This document shows, one piece after another, positions 17,990 to 27,313 of a stretch of DNA of 64,000 nt. The translations under genes and the position numbers were made by a program. Positions within the stretch are counted from its first letter, which is position 1, and each line of letters opens with the position of its first letter. The stretch is from Schaedlerella glycyrrhizinilytica_A (GTDB taxonomy: Bacteria; Bacillota; Clostridia; Lachnospirales; Lachnospiraceae). Under the pieces are notes generated by a model. It worked only from the letters and a program-made list of their open reading frames with translations. It ran no database searches and was not told the DNA's origin. The stretch lies in the NCBI RefSeq assembly GCF_042852765.1, contig NZ_AP031414.1. One strand, given 5' to 3'.

Positions 17990-19371
17990 GCAGAGTGATA
18001 TTTCAGAGCAGTGACAGCCTTGTACAGAAACTGTTCGATACGGCGGAAGAAAAATTAAAGCAGAATCTGAAAGATTTTGCGGGCAGAACGGTGCTGATCG
18101 AGGGCGGCGGATATGAAAAGATATGGCTGGAAACACAGCCAATGGGCGGGGAGATGTATGCAAAACGTGATATGGTTCCGGCGCTGAACAATCAGCTTTT
18201 ATTTATGGAATGTCAGCGTGCGGACGGTCGGATTCCGGGCAGTATCGCGCTGATCGACGGAAAGATCACGCCGCAGTTCAACAAGTTTCAGGGATTCTGT
18301 TTTCCGGAACCGGCGCTGAACATGTACTATCTGATGGGAAAAGATGCGGATTACCTGGAGCTGCTCCACCGGACGCTTCGGCGGTTTGACGAATATTTGT
18401 GGAAGACACGGGATTCCGACGGGGACGGATGTCTGGAGACATGGTGCAAATATGATACCGGAGAGGATCATGCGATGCGGTATGGGGATGCGCCGGATGC
18501 ATGGGAGGAGGAGACGCCGCCCGAGGGCTGCGAGGCAGTGCCGATCGCGTCCATGGATGTGATGAGCTATTCCTATTCCTGCCGCAGTGTTCTTGCGGAA
18601 ATCTGCCGGATCGCCGGAAAAGAGGACGAGGCGGAGCAATGGGAAGAGAAAAGCAGTCAGGTGCTTCAGAAGATGAAAGATTACCTTTGGGACGAAGAAA
18701 AAGGCGCGTACTTTGACCGGGACAAACATCATAAGCAGATGCCGGTACTCATCCATAATACATTGCGGACGATGTACTGGGGCAGCATCACACAGGAGAT
18801 GGCGGATCGGTTTGTGAAAGAACATCTGCTCAATCCGAACGAATTTTGGACAAAACTGCCGCTTCCGTCTGTGGCGGTCAACGACCCGCTCTTCCGGAAT
18901 GTGACGACGAACAACTGGAGCGGTCAGGTGGAGGCGCTGACGTATCAGCGTGCGATCCGTGCGCTGGAAAAATACGGATATGACGAACTGCTTCCGGTAC
19001 TCGGTCGGAAATTGTTTGAGGCGATCGGAGAAAAATGCGTGTTTGTACAGCAGTACGACCCGTTTACTTCGGTTCCGTCCGCGGTCGCTCTGGAGGGAGA
19101 GCAGGATGCCTATGGTCCGGCAATGCTCTCGGTATTGGAGTATATTTCCAGAATGCACGGCGTCCACATTGAGAAAGAAACCGTGTGCTTCGGAAGCTGG
19201 GGCAAAGAACAGACCGAGTACGAGCAGGAGTGGAACGGCGTGCGCTACCGGATCGTAAACGACGGCAGTCAGGCAGAGGGATTCCGAAACGGAGAAAAAC
19301 TCTTTGCGGTTCCGTCGGGGACGCGTGTGATCACGGACTATGCGGGCAATGTTTTGCGGACGCAACGCTAA
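17986..19371 (+). CDS. six-hairpin (alpha/alpha)6 glycosidase, GH63/GH37-like
   Basis: A 461-aa intracellular protein resembling the (alpha/alpha)6-barrel glycosidases of the GH63, GH37 and glycogen-debranching group. Landmarks are RDSDGDGCLETWCKYDTGEDHAM-like acidic segments (near 18415-18480), WGSITQEMAD and a TNNWSGQVEALTYQRAI region near 18908-18950. The carboxylates in these segments are likely catalytic. The substrate cannot be told from sequence; the operon context suggests a side-chain or cap residue of the same imported glycan. Start overlaps the GH43 stop (ATGA), implying translational coupling. Confidence 0.75.
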   Translation: MSRVIFQSSDSLVQKLFDTAEEKLKQNLKDFAGRTVLIEGGGYEKIWLETQPMGGEMYAKRDMVPALNNQLLFMECQRADGRIPGSIALIDGKITPQFNKFQGFCFPEPALNMYYLMGKDADYLELLHRTLRRFDEYLWKTRDSDGDGCLETWCKYDTGEDHAMRYGDAPDAWEEETPPEGCEAVPIASMDVMSYSYSCRSVLAEICRIAGKEDEAEQWEEKSSQVLQKMKDYLWDEEKGAYFDRDKHHKQMPVLIHNTLRTMYWGSITQEMADRFVKEHLLNPNEFWTKLPLPSVAVNDPLFRNVTTNNWSGQVEALTYQRAIRALEKYGYDELLPVLGRKLFEAIGEKCVFVQQYDPFTSVPSAVALEGEQDAYGPAMLSVLEYISRMHGVHIEKETVCFGSWGKEQTEYEQEWNGVRYRIVNDGSQAEGFRNGEKLFAVPSGTRVITDYAGNVLRTQR

Positions 19372-19409
19372 GGGCTTTCCGGAAATAGCGTTTGGCGCTG
19401 TAAGCGCAT

Positions 19410-20330
19410 TTAAGAGTGTGAAAGCTCATCCGGGGATAAACGCTCTCCGGCGTAGGATTTGGGGCGTTCGGTTTCTTTGAGAAAACGCTTGCGGTATTTC
19501 AGCGGGGAGGTCTCGGTATATTTTCGGAAAATCTTCTCAAAATAGGTGATGCTTTCGTAACCGAGACAGGCGGCGATCTCGGTGATGTTCATGTCGCTTT
19601 CGATCAGCAGTTTCTGAGCCTGCAAGATCCGGTTAACGTTGATATATTCGTTGACCGTATATCCGGTGATCTCTTTGAAAATCCGGCTGAGGTAACTTTT
19701 GCTGATATAAAAGTGACGGGCGACATCATCGAGAGAGCAGGCTTCGTCATAATGATCCGTGATATAAGAGGCAACTTCGGAGACTTTCTGGTGTGTTGCA
19801 GTGGTAGAGATCGAAGTTGTCCCGGCATTCAGGCGGTTGTTGTCCCAAAACCGCTGTGCAAAGAACAAAAGCCGTGCAAGCTTGGTCATCGCCATCATTC
19901 GGTAACCGGGATCTTTTGTGTGGATCTCGGCGGCGATCCCATTTAAAAGAGAGAAAACATATTCCTGATTTTTCGGGCAGAGTTCGAGTACCCCTTGATT
20001 TCTGCGGAAGAAATCGGAAAGAACCAGTTCGCCGGTACTGGCGAGAAAAGAAGAAAATGGTTCTTCCTTTAATTCAATGGCAATCCGTTCGTGGTGCGAG
20101 TCGCCGTATTGTCCCGTCTTATGGATCTGATTCCGGTCGATGAAAACGAGAGTTCCCTTTTTGACATGATAAATCTGATTCTCGATGAAGTAGTAGCGTT
20201 CACCGTCTACGAGATAGTAGATTTCATATTCTTCATGGACATGTTTGTGTGGCATGTCAAAATCATAATTCCGGACAATGCGGTCGATCGTCAGACCGAC
20301 GTCGGATTCTTTGTAAACAATATTACGCAT
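19410..20330 (-). CDS. AraC family transcriptional regulator
   Basis: A 306-aa regulator with an N-terminal cupin-type sensor domain (PHKHVHEEYEIYYLVDGERYYF) and a C-terminal AraC domain with two helix-turn-helix motifs. The AraC signature is ACLGYESITYFEKIFRKYTETSPLKYR. AAGGAGG precedes ATG 20330. It lies between the six-hairpin gene (convergent) and the GH4 gene (divergent). It probably controls both transcripts in response to a sugar, which is inference from position. Confidence 0.92.
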   Translation of the reverse strand: MRNIVYKESDVGLTIDRIVRNYDFDMPHKHVHEEYEIYYLVDGERYYFIENQIYHVKKGTLVFIDRNQIHKTGQYGDSHHERIAIELKEEPFSSFLASTGELVLSDFFRRNQGVLELCPKNQEYVFSLLNGIAAEIHTKDPGYRMMAMTKLARLLFFAQRFWDNNRLNAGTTSISTTATHQKVSEVASYITDHYDEACSLDDVARHFYISKSYLSRIFKEITGYTVNEYINVNRILQAQKLLIESDMNITEIAACLGYESITYFEKIFRKYTETSPLKYRKRFLKETERPKSYAGERLSPDELSHS

Positions 20331-20471
20331 AGGCGGCCTCCTTACCATCCTAAAACAGATCCGGCATGTGCCGGGATAAGGAAAATACACGGCGCCGATT
20401 CGTTTTAAGAAAAAATCAAAAAGATAATATAGTTGGAAAAATAATAAAAAAGAGTGAAATTTTATAAGAAT

Positions 20472-20494
20472 ATTATACTATATATCAGTATAAT
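20472..20494. promoter_or_regulatory. palindrome in the araC-GH4 divergent spacer
   Basis: ATTATACT and AGTATAAT form a perfect 8-bp inverted repeat with a 7-base centre, in the AT-rich 216-bp spacer between the divergent regulator and GH4 genes. Both arms are also TATA-like, so it could be overlapping -10 boxes rather than an operator. Confidence 0.45.
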
Positions 20495-20546
20495 GTCCAG
20501 TAGATACAAAAGAATTTACGATAAATAAATGGAAGGGGATACGAGT

Positions 20547-21947
20547 ATGAAGTATCAAAATGGAAAAATGTCAGATGTGCAGATCGCGTATATCGGAGGA
20601 GGATCTCGCGGTTGGGCGTGGACTTTTATGACAGACCTTGCGCTGGAGCCGGATATGAGAGGAACGATCCGCCTGTACGACATTGATAAAAAGGCGGCGG
20701 AAGCGAACAAGATCATCGGAAATCAGGTGACGGCAAGAGAAGATGCTGTCGGAAAATGGGAGTACGAAGCGTACGACAGTATTCAGACGGCGCTGGATGG
20801 CGCGGATTTTGTCGTTCTTTCGATCTTGCCGGGAACATTTGACGAAATGGCTGTGGACGTACATATGCCGGAACGTCTCGGTATTTACCAGTCGGTCGGA
20901 GACACCGCAGGACCGGGCGGGATCATGCGTGCGCTCCGTACGATCCCGATGTATGTGGAGATCGCCGAGGCGATCCGCGATCATGCGCCGAATGCATGGG
21001 TCATCAACTACACCAATCCGATGAGCCTTTGTGTGAAAACATTGTATCATGTATTTCCGCAGATCAAAGCTTTCGGATGCTGCCATGAAGTGTTCGGCAC
21101 ACAAAAAGTATTAAAAGAGATCGTGGAGCAGAAATTCGGCGTCGAAGAGATCGACCGTTCCGAGATCCAGGTCAATGTACTTGGAATCAATCACTTTACA
21201 TGGTTTGACTATGCGTCCTACAAAGGGATCGACCTGTTCCCGGTTTACAAAGAATATATCGACGCACATTACGAGGAGGGACACCATGAGCGCGACAAGC
21301 ATTGGATGAATTCCAGTTTTGAGTGCGCGCATCGCGTGAAATTCGATCTGTTCCGTCGTTACGGCATGATCGCTGCGGCGGGAGACCGTCATCTGGCAGA
21401 ATTTATGCCGGGAAATGAATATTTGAACGATCCGGAGACTGTGACCGGATGGAAGTTCGGGCTGACAACGGTTGACTGGAGAAAAGAAGATCTGAAAAAC
21501 AGACTGGAGAAGAGTCGTAAATTAGTAGCGGGAGAAGAGCAGGTAGAATTGAAGCCGACCGGCGAGGAGGGCATTCAGCTGATCAAAGCGCTCTGCGGAC
21601 TGCGAAGAATGGTAAGTAACGTCAACATTCCGAACACGAGTTTACAAATCAAAAATCTTCCGGCAGATGCGATCGTGGAGACAAACGCGGTATTTGAGCG
21701 GGATGCGATCCGTCCGGTCGTGGCAGGGGAAATCCCGGAAAATGTAAAGACGCTGATCATGCCGCATGTTGAAAATCATGCATACACCTTGCAGGCGGCG
21801 CTTACATGCGATAAAGAACTGGTAGTAAAAGCATTTTTGAACGATCCGATCGTCAAAGGAAAGAATTGTAAAGAGGAAGATATCAGACAGCTTGTGGATG
21901 ATATGATCGCGGCAACGGCGAAGTATCTTCCGGATGGATGGAAGTAG
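20547..21947 (+). CDS. glycoside hydrolase family 4 (NAD- and metal-dependent)
   Basis: A 466-aa GH4 enzyme, which cleaves glycosides by NAD-dependent oxidation and elimination with Mn2+. The N-terminal NAD-binding motif is IAYIGGGSRGWAW. The metal and substrate residues lie in NYTNPMS, GCCHEVFG and NHFTWF. Members act on alpha- or beta-glucosides, alpha-galactosides, glucuronides and others; the specificity here is open. AAGGGG precedes ATG 20547. A terminator at 21967-22023 follows. Confidence 0.9.
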   Translation: MKYQNGKMSDVQIAYIGGGSRGWAWTFMTDLALEPDMRGTIRLYDIDKKAAEANKIIGNQVTAREDAVGKWEYEAYDSIQTALDGADFVVLSILPGTFDEMAVDVHMPERLGIYQSVGDTAGPGGIMRALRTIPMYVEIAEAIRDHAPNAWVINYTNPMSLCVKTLYHVFPQIKAFGCCHEVFGTQKVLKEIVEQKFGVEEIDRSEIQVNVLGINHFTWFDYASYKGIDLFPVYKEYIDAHYEEGHHERDKHWMNSSFECAHRVKFDLFRRYGMIAAAGDRHLAEFMPGNEYLNDPETVTGWKFGLTTVDWRKEDLKNRLEKSRKLVAGEEQVELKPTGEEGIQLIKALCGLRRMVSNVNIPNTSLQIKNLPADAIVETNAVFERDAIRPVVAGEIPENVKTLIMPHVENHAYTLQAALTCDKELVVKAFLNDPIVKGKNCKEEDIRQLVDDMIAATAKYLPDGWK

Positions 21948-21966
21948 GAAACGAAAAGAGAAGTAC

Positions 21967-22023
21967 AGAGGGCTGATGCGCAATGAGAATGAGTCGAGGC
22001 GTGTCAGTCCTCTTTACTCTTTT
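21967..22023 (+). terminator. rho-independent terminator after the GH4 gene
   Basis: AGAGGGCTGATGCGC pairs with GCGTGTCAGTCCTCT with G-U pairs, followed by TTACTCTTTT. It separates the glycan locus from the selenium locus. Confidence 0.75.
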
Positions 22024-22082
22024 GGGATTCAGTGATAGAATACATCTATAAGTGCAAAAAACAGGAAAGGGGGATGAGGTTT

Positions 22083-22724
22083 ATGATTACAGTAGACGCG
22101 ATGGGGGATGCCTGCCCGATCCCGGTGATCAAGACGAAAAAAGCGTTGGCAGAGCTGAACGGAAGTGGAGAATTGGAAGTCTTTGTGGACAATGAGATCG
22201 CAGTGCAGAATGTATCCAAGATGGCGGCAAATGCGGGCGGCGATGTGACGAGCGAACAGATTTCCGAGGGAAAGTACCGCGTGGCAATCCGTCTGGCGGG
22301 GGATGGCACGATCGGAGAAAGGGATACAGAAGAAGCGGAAGAAAAAGCAGAAGAAAAACAGGCAGAGAAGACTGCCGGAAAAGAGAAGAAACACACGATC
22401 GTCGTTGTATCTTCTGACCGGATGGGAAGCGGAAATGATGAATTGGGAAAAGTGCTGATCAAAGGATTTATTTTTGCAGTGACCCAGTTGGACGAACTGC
22501 CGGAGCAGATGTTATTCTACAACGGCGGCGCAGTGCTGACATGCGAGGGGGCAGATACGCTGGAGGATCTGAAGAATCTGGAGGCGCAGGGCGTGGAGAT
22601 CTTAACTTGCGGAACTTGTCTGGATTATTACGGTCTGAAAGAAAAATTGCAGGTCGGAAGCGTGACGAATATGTATGCGATCGTGGAAGCGATGAACCGG
22701 GCAGATAAGATCATCCGCCCGTAA
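22083..22724 (+). CDS. yedF: selenium metabolism protein YedF (sulfurtransferase-like)
   Basis: A 213-aa two-domain protein. The N-terminal TusA/SirA-like domain has the conserved Cys in DAMGDACPIPV. The C-terminal DsrE-like domain follows a charged Glu/Lys linker and carries ILTCGTCLDYYGL. YedF genes occur with selD and yedE and are thought to handle reactive selenium or persulfide; the exact reaction is unproved. ATG 22083 is chosen because AAAGGGGG is 9 bases upstream; ATG 22074 has no spacing. It opens the selenium locus. Confidence 0.9.
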   Translation: MITVDAMGDACPIPVIKTKKALAELNGSGELEVFVDNEIAVQNVSKMAANAGGDVTSEQISEGKYRVAIRLAGDGTIGERDTEEAEEKAEEKQAEKTAGKEKKHTIVVVSSDRMGSGNDELGKVLIKGFIFAVTQLDELPEQMLFYNGGAVLTCEGADTLEDLKNLEAQGVEILTCGTCLDYYGLKEKLQVGSVTNMYAIVEAMNRADKIIRP

Positions 22725-22772
22725 GCAGAGAATGACGCCGACCGGATGTTCGGAGAAAGGAGAAATTCACAG

Positions 22773-23819
22773 ATGAAGACAAGAGAAGAGATCCGTCTGA
22801 CTCAGATGAGCAGTACCGCCGGATGAGCGGCCAAAATCGGTCCTGAGACCCTTGCCCAGGTTCTGGGCAAGCTGCCGAAATTCCAGGATGAAAACCTCCT
22901 GGTGGGACTGGAGACATCGGATGATGCCGCAGTCTATCAGATCACAGAAGAAATCGCAATGATCCAGACCGTAGATTTTTTCACGCCGGTAGTGGACGAT
23001 CCGTATACATTCGGACAGATCGCAGCGGCAAATTCGCTGAGCGACGTCTACGCGATGGGCGGAGAACCGAAGATCGCGCTGAATATCGCGGCGTTTCCAA
23101 ACTGTCTGGATATTGAGATATTGGGAGAGATCCTGCGCGGAGGCGCAGAGAAGGTAAAAGAAGCAGGAGCCGTTCTTGTGGGCGGACATACGATCCAGGA
23201 TAACGAGCCGAAGTATGGGCTGTGTGTCTCCGGATTCGTACATCCAAAAAAAGTGTGGAAAAATTACGGATGCAGACCGGGAGACGCTCTGATCCTGACC
23301 AAACCGATCGGAAGCGGCGTCGTCAACACTGCGGTGAAAGCGCAGATGGCTTCGGAGGAAGCCGCCAAGGATGCGGTTCGCGTGATGTCGTCGTTAAATA
23401 AAAATGCAAAAGAAGTGTTTGAGCGATATGAGATTTCGGCATGTACCGATGTGACCGGATTTGGTCTGCTCGGACATTGTGCGGAGATGGCGTCGGCAAG
23501 CGAGGTGACGCTGGAATTGTATCCGGAACAGATCCCGTTGATCAAAGAAGCGAAATCTTACGCAAGTATGGGATTGGTTCCGGCGGGAGCCTACCGCAAC
23601 CGGGAACATACGGAGGAGATGGTCGACGCCGGAACGACCGAGGAGGCGCTTTTGGATCTGATGTATGATCCGCAGACATCCGGGGGGCTTCTGGTAAGTG
23701 TGCCGCCTCAGGATGCAGATGTGATCGTTGCGAAATTGAGAGCGCGGAATCCGGAAACGGAAGCGTCCGTCATCGGGACGGTCAAAGCCCGCAGTGAGAA
23801 ATGGATCCGGCTTCTGTAA
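22773..23819 (+). CDS. selD: selenide, water dikinase SelD (selenocysteine-containing, UGA at 22824-22826)
   Basis: SelD makes monoselenophosphate from selenide and ATP for SelA. Reading from ATG 22773 (AAAGGAG upstream), codon 18 is TGA in the context SSTAG-U-AAKIGPETL, where other SelD proteins have the catalytic Cys or Sec, followed by the essential Lys. The downstream frame continues for 330 codons, with GLETSDDAAVY and the PurM-like fold. A hairpin at 22851-22871 fits a bacterial SECIS. selA, selB and selC are all present nearby, so decoding as Sec is coherent. A gene finder reading TGA as stop would begin too late, at about 22902. Confidence 0.95.
22827..22871 (+). promoter_or_regulatory. 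bacterial SECIS hairpin of selD
   Basis: Downstream of the UGA, CTTGCCCAG (22851-22859) and CTGGGCAAG (22863-22871) form a perfect 9-bp stem with a GTT loop whose first base is G. The distance from the UGA to the loop is 33 nt, in the range used by SelB. It is read within the coding sequence (TLAQVLGKL). Confidence 0.8.
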
Positions 23820-23837
23820 ACAGACAGGAGAAAACAG

Positions 23838-25325
23838 ATGGAAAAACAGGAATGGTACCGCAGAATCCCAAAAGTGGACGTGTTGTTGGAAACGGACGGG
23901 ATCCGGCAGTATATATCCGCATACGGATATGAGTGTGTACGGGAAGCCGTGCGCACGGAACTTTCGGATCTGCGCGCACAGATTGCGCAGTTTGCGGAGG
24001 GGGCGGCAGACGAAGACGTACTTTTAAATAAGATTTGCGTGCAGGATGCCGCAGAGTCCGGTCAGTCTGCGGATTTTCGGATATTACTGACAGACCGGAT
24101 CGGAGCGCGGCTGCTCCGGATGCAGTCCCCCGGATTGAAAAAGGTGTTGAACGGAACCGGGACGATCCTGCATACGAACCTCGGCAGAGCGCCCCTTGGA
24201 AAGGAAGCGGCGTCCCGCGTGCTGGAGACGGTGAGCGGCTACTGTAATCTGGAATATGATCTGGAAGACGGATGCCGGGGGGAACGGTGCGGACAGATCG
24301 AGAACATATTGTGCGAGATCACGGGGGCGGAGGCTGCTGTTGCGGTGAACAATAATGCGGCGGCTCTGCTCCTGATTTTGTGTACGCTTGCGCAGGGCGG
24401 AGAGGTGATCGTCTCCCGCGGTGAATTGGTGGAGATCGGTGGTCAGTTCCGGATCCCGGATGTGATGAAACAAAGCGGAGCCGGGCTTGTGGAAGTGGGG
24501 ACGACGAACCGGACAAGGCTTTCAGATTATGAGACTGCGGTGACGGAAACGACAAAGGCAATTCTGAAAGTTCACACGAGTAATTACCGGATCATCGGGT
24601 TTACCGAGGAGACGAGTATCGAACAGCTGACACCGCTGCGAGAGAAATACGGGATCCCTCTGGTCGAGGATCTGGGGAGCGGCGCGCTTCTCGACCTGAC
24701 AAAGTACGGTCTGCCGGGTGAGCCGAACGTACAGGATGCGCTGCGCCGCGGTGCGGACATTGTCTGCTTCAGCGGAGATAAGCTGCTTGGCGGTCCGCAG
24801 GCGGGGATCATCGCAGGAAAAAAGGAATATATTGAGAAAATGCGTTCCAATCCTTTGTTCCGCGCACTTCGCATCGACAAGATCACGGCGGCGTTTCTGG
24901 AAACGATCCTGTTAGAGTACCGCTCTATGGAACGGGCTCTCGTGCGGATACCGACCTTGCGGATGCTGACGCAAAATGAAAAAGAGATTGCCGAAGATGC
25001 GGCGGAATTGAAGATTTTGCTGGAACAGGCTGCATTTGACGCGGAGATCGCCTTATATCCATGCAGATCCAAGGTGGGCGGCGGCGCGCTTCCGGTGACG
25101 GAACTTCCGAGCATGGCGGTGGGGATCCGTCCGTCAAAGATCAGCGCGGAGACATTGAGCAGGCGGCTTCGCAGACTTCCGATCCCGGTCGTGACGCGCA
25201 TAGAAGATGAAAATGTACTCGTGGATGCGCGCACATTTGAAATGGAGTATGCGTCGGAGTTTGTGCGGATGCTGAAAGAGGCGGAAATATTTTCCGGGAA
25301 AATGTGTGCGGAGGAGGAGCGATGA
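23838..25325 (+). CDS. selA: L-seryl-tRNA(Sec) selenium transferase SelA
   Basis: SelA is a PLP enzyme that converts seryl-tRNA(Sec) to selenocysteinyl-tRNA(Sec) using selenophosphate. The 495-aa protein has the N-terminal tRNA-binding region (YRRIPKVDVLLE), the fold-type I core with NGTGTILHTNLGRAPL, and the PLP lysine in FSGDKLLGGPQAG. It follows selD by 18 bases and overlaps selB by 4 bases. Confidence 0.96.
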   Translation: MEKQEWYRRIPKVDVLLETDGIRQYISAYGYECVREAVRTELSDLRAQIAQFAEGAADEDVLLNKICVQDAAESGQSADFRILLTDRIGARLLRMQSPGLKKVLNGTGTILHTNLGRAPLGKEAASRVLETVSGYCNLEYDLEDGCRGERCGQIENILCEITGAEAAVAVNNNAAALLLILCTLAQGGEVIVSRGELVEIGGQFRIPDVMKQSGAGLVEVGTTNRTRLSDYETAVTETTKAILKVHTSNYRIIGFTEETSIEQLTPLREKYGIPLVEDLGSGALLDLTKYGLPGEPNVQDALRRGADIVCFSGDKLLGGPQAGIIAGKKEYIEKMRSNPLFRALRIDKITAAFLETILLEYRSMERALVRIPTLRMLTQNEKEIAEDAAELKILLEQAAFDAEIALYPCRSKVGGGALPVTELPSMAVGIRPSKISAETLSRRLRRLPIPVVTRIEDENVLVDARTFEMEYASEFVRMLKEAEIFSGKMCAEEER

Positions 25326-27313
25326 GACCGATCATCATCGGGACGGCAGGGCATATCGACCACGGAAAAACGGCGCTGATCCGCGCGCTGACCGGACGGG
25401 AGACGGATCGGCTGGAAGAAGAACGGCGCAGAGGGATCACGATCGATCTGGGATTTACCTGGATGGATCTGGAAAATGGGATGCGCGCCGGGGTCATCGA
25501 TGTCCCCGGACATGAGAAATTTATCCGGAACATGGCGGCGGGAGCGCCGGGAATGGATCTGGTGTTGTTAGTGATCGCAGCCGATGAGGGGATCATGCCG
25601 CAGACCCGGGAGCATATCGATATTCTCTCGGAACTGGGGATCCGAAATGGGATCATTGTGCTGAACAAATGCGACCTTGTGGATGCGGAATGGCTGGAAT
25701 TTGCGGAGCAGGAGATCCGGGAGGAATTGGATGAGATGGACGGATGCTGTTTTGCGGACGCACCTCTTTTACGAGTGTCGGCAGTGACCAGGGAGGGTAT
25801 CGAAAGACTGATCGAGACGATCACGCGGACCGCGATGCAGATCGCAGGAGAAAACGGAACGGCGTTCGGAACGCGGGGATTCCGGTTGTTTGTAGATCGG
25901 GTGTTTTCCAAAGACGGATTCGGCACGGTTGTGACCGGTACGGTGATGGACGGCAGCTTGAAAAAGGGCGATGGGCTGGAACTTTATCCGGGCGGGGAAA
26001 TCTGCCGTGTGCGGAACTTGCAGGTATATGAAGAAGAAACCGATTTTTGCAGAGCAGGGGAACGGGCGGCGTGCAATCTTTCCGGTGTGAAAAAGGAACT
26101 TCTGCACCGAGGATGCGTGCTGGCGACGCCGGGGACGTTGGAAGTGAGTCGGCTGTTTGCTGTGAAACTGCATTTGCTTCCGAGGGCGGAACGGCTTTTG
26201 GAAAACCGGAGCAGGCTGCATCTGTACTGCGGAACAACGGAAGTGCTCTGTCGCGCGGTGCTTTTGGATCGGGATGTCCTGGCACCCGGGGAATCAGCCT
26301 ATGTTCAGCTTCAGCTGGAGGCGGATGCGGCGTTTGTCCGGGGAGACCGGTTTGTCGTGCGGTACTATTCGCCACTTGAGACGATCGGCGGCGGAGAAAT
26401 TCTGCATGTGGATCAAAAGAAACGGAGACGTTTCCGACCGGATGTGTTGGAAGAACTGAACATATGGGAAAACGGAACGGAATCGGAACGATTGGAGCAG
26501 GCGATTTTTTCAGACAGAGGCGTATTCTGTACGGAGAAAAGACTGGCAGATCGGCTCCGTATCGAAGAGAAATATTTGCAGGAGCTTCTTGCGGCGCTTA
26601 TCGAGACGGGAAACGTTTTGCAGTTCGGAAATCTGTTCTGTCATCGGAAAAAAGAAGTATGGCTTCGCCGGACAATTTCGGGACTTTTGGAAGCAAGTTA
26701 TAAGACGCGTCCGTTCCGAAGAGGTGTGAGTATTTCGGAAGCAAGAATTGTATTTCTTCAGGAAGCGGAAAACGCCGGGATTTCCGAGGGAGAACGGAAG
26801 CAGGCATGGGATTCCTATCTTGCATATCTGGAAAACGAGTCGGATTTTCTGGCAGAGCGTGGGTATCTTGTCGAAAGAACATATAAAATGCAACAAAATG
26901 TTGCTTTTCGGAGATGCAGAGAAGCGTTTGAAAAGGAACTTGAACAAGCGGGATTTCAGTTTACAAAAGCGTCGGTGGAAGCTTTGCGGGAAATATTGGA
27001 ACAGGAAATAAAAAAGAATAAAATGTCAGATGTATTGCCGGAAAACGCGACGGAAGATTTCCTCACTTATCTGGAAGAGGAAGAGGAGATCGTACGTCTG
27101 GATGACGGGATTTATGCAGGAAAGCGGGATCTGGATGAGGCGGTGTCATGGATCAAAGCGCAGCTTTCCGAACGGGAAAAGATCACAGTTTCCGAATTGC
27201 GGGATCATTTGGCATGCGGACGCAAACAGGCGAAGCTGATCTTGGATCACACGGATCGGATTCGGGTGACGAGAAAAAACGGGGCGGAAAGTGAGAGGGT
27301 GCGAGGAAGATGA
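25322..27313 (+). CDS. selB: selenocysteine-specific elongation factor SelB
   Basis: SelB is the GTPase that delivers Sec-tRNA(Sec) to ribosomes stopped at UGA codons with a SECIS. The N-terminal EF-Tu-like domain shows GHIDHGKTA, DVPGHEKF and NKCD. The C-terminal part, about 250 residues, is the winged-helix array that binds SECIS RNA. Length is 663 aa. ATG 25322 has GGAGGAG upstream and overlaps the selA stop; its own stop overlaps the LysR gene. Coupled translation along selA-selB-lysR is likely. Confidence 0.96.
   Translation: MRPIIIGTAGHIDHGKTALIRALTGRETDRLEEERRRGITIDLGFTWMDLENGMRAGVIDVPGHEKFIRNMAAGAPGMDLVLLVIAADEGIMPQTREHIDILSELGIRNGIIVLNKCDLVDAEWLEFAEQEIREELDEMDGCCFADAPLLRVSAVTREGIERLIETITRTAMQIAGENGTAFGTRGFRLFVDRVFSKDGFGTVVTGTVMDGSLKKGDGLELYPGGEICRVRNLQVYEEETDFCRAGERAACNLSGVKKELLHRGCVLATPGTLEVSRLFAVKLHLLPRAERLLENRSRLHLYCGTTEVLCRAVLLDRDVLAPGESAYVQLQLEADAAFVRGDRFVVRYYSPLETIGGGEILHVDQKKRRRFRPDVLEELNIWENGTESERLEQAIFSDRGVFCTEKRLADRLRIEEKYLQELLAALIETGNVLQFGNLFCHRKKEVWLRRTISGLLEASYKTRPFRRGVSISEARIVFLQEAENAGISEGERKQAWDSYLAYLENESDFLAERGYLVERTYKMQQNVAFRRCREAFEKELEQAGFQFTKASVEALREILEQEIKKNKMSDVLPENATEDFLTYLEEEEEIVRLDDGIYAGKRDLDEAVSWIKAQLSEREKITVSELRDHLACGRKQAKLILDHTDRIRVTRKNGAESERVRGR

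Noticed and set aside
18199..19365. 388-aa minus-strand open frame across the six-hairpin glycosidase
   Set aside because: Rich in Arg, His and Phe with no recognisable fold, and it lies fully opposite a well-formed gene with a proper ribosome binding site.
22902..23819. SelD starting at 22902 as a truncated gene
   Set aside because: It would lack the catalytic residue, the essential Lys and the glycine-rich N-terminus. The in-frame UGA with a SECIS gives the full protein.
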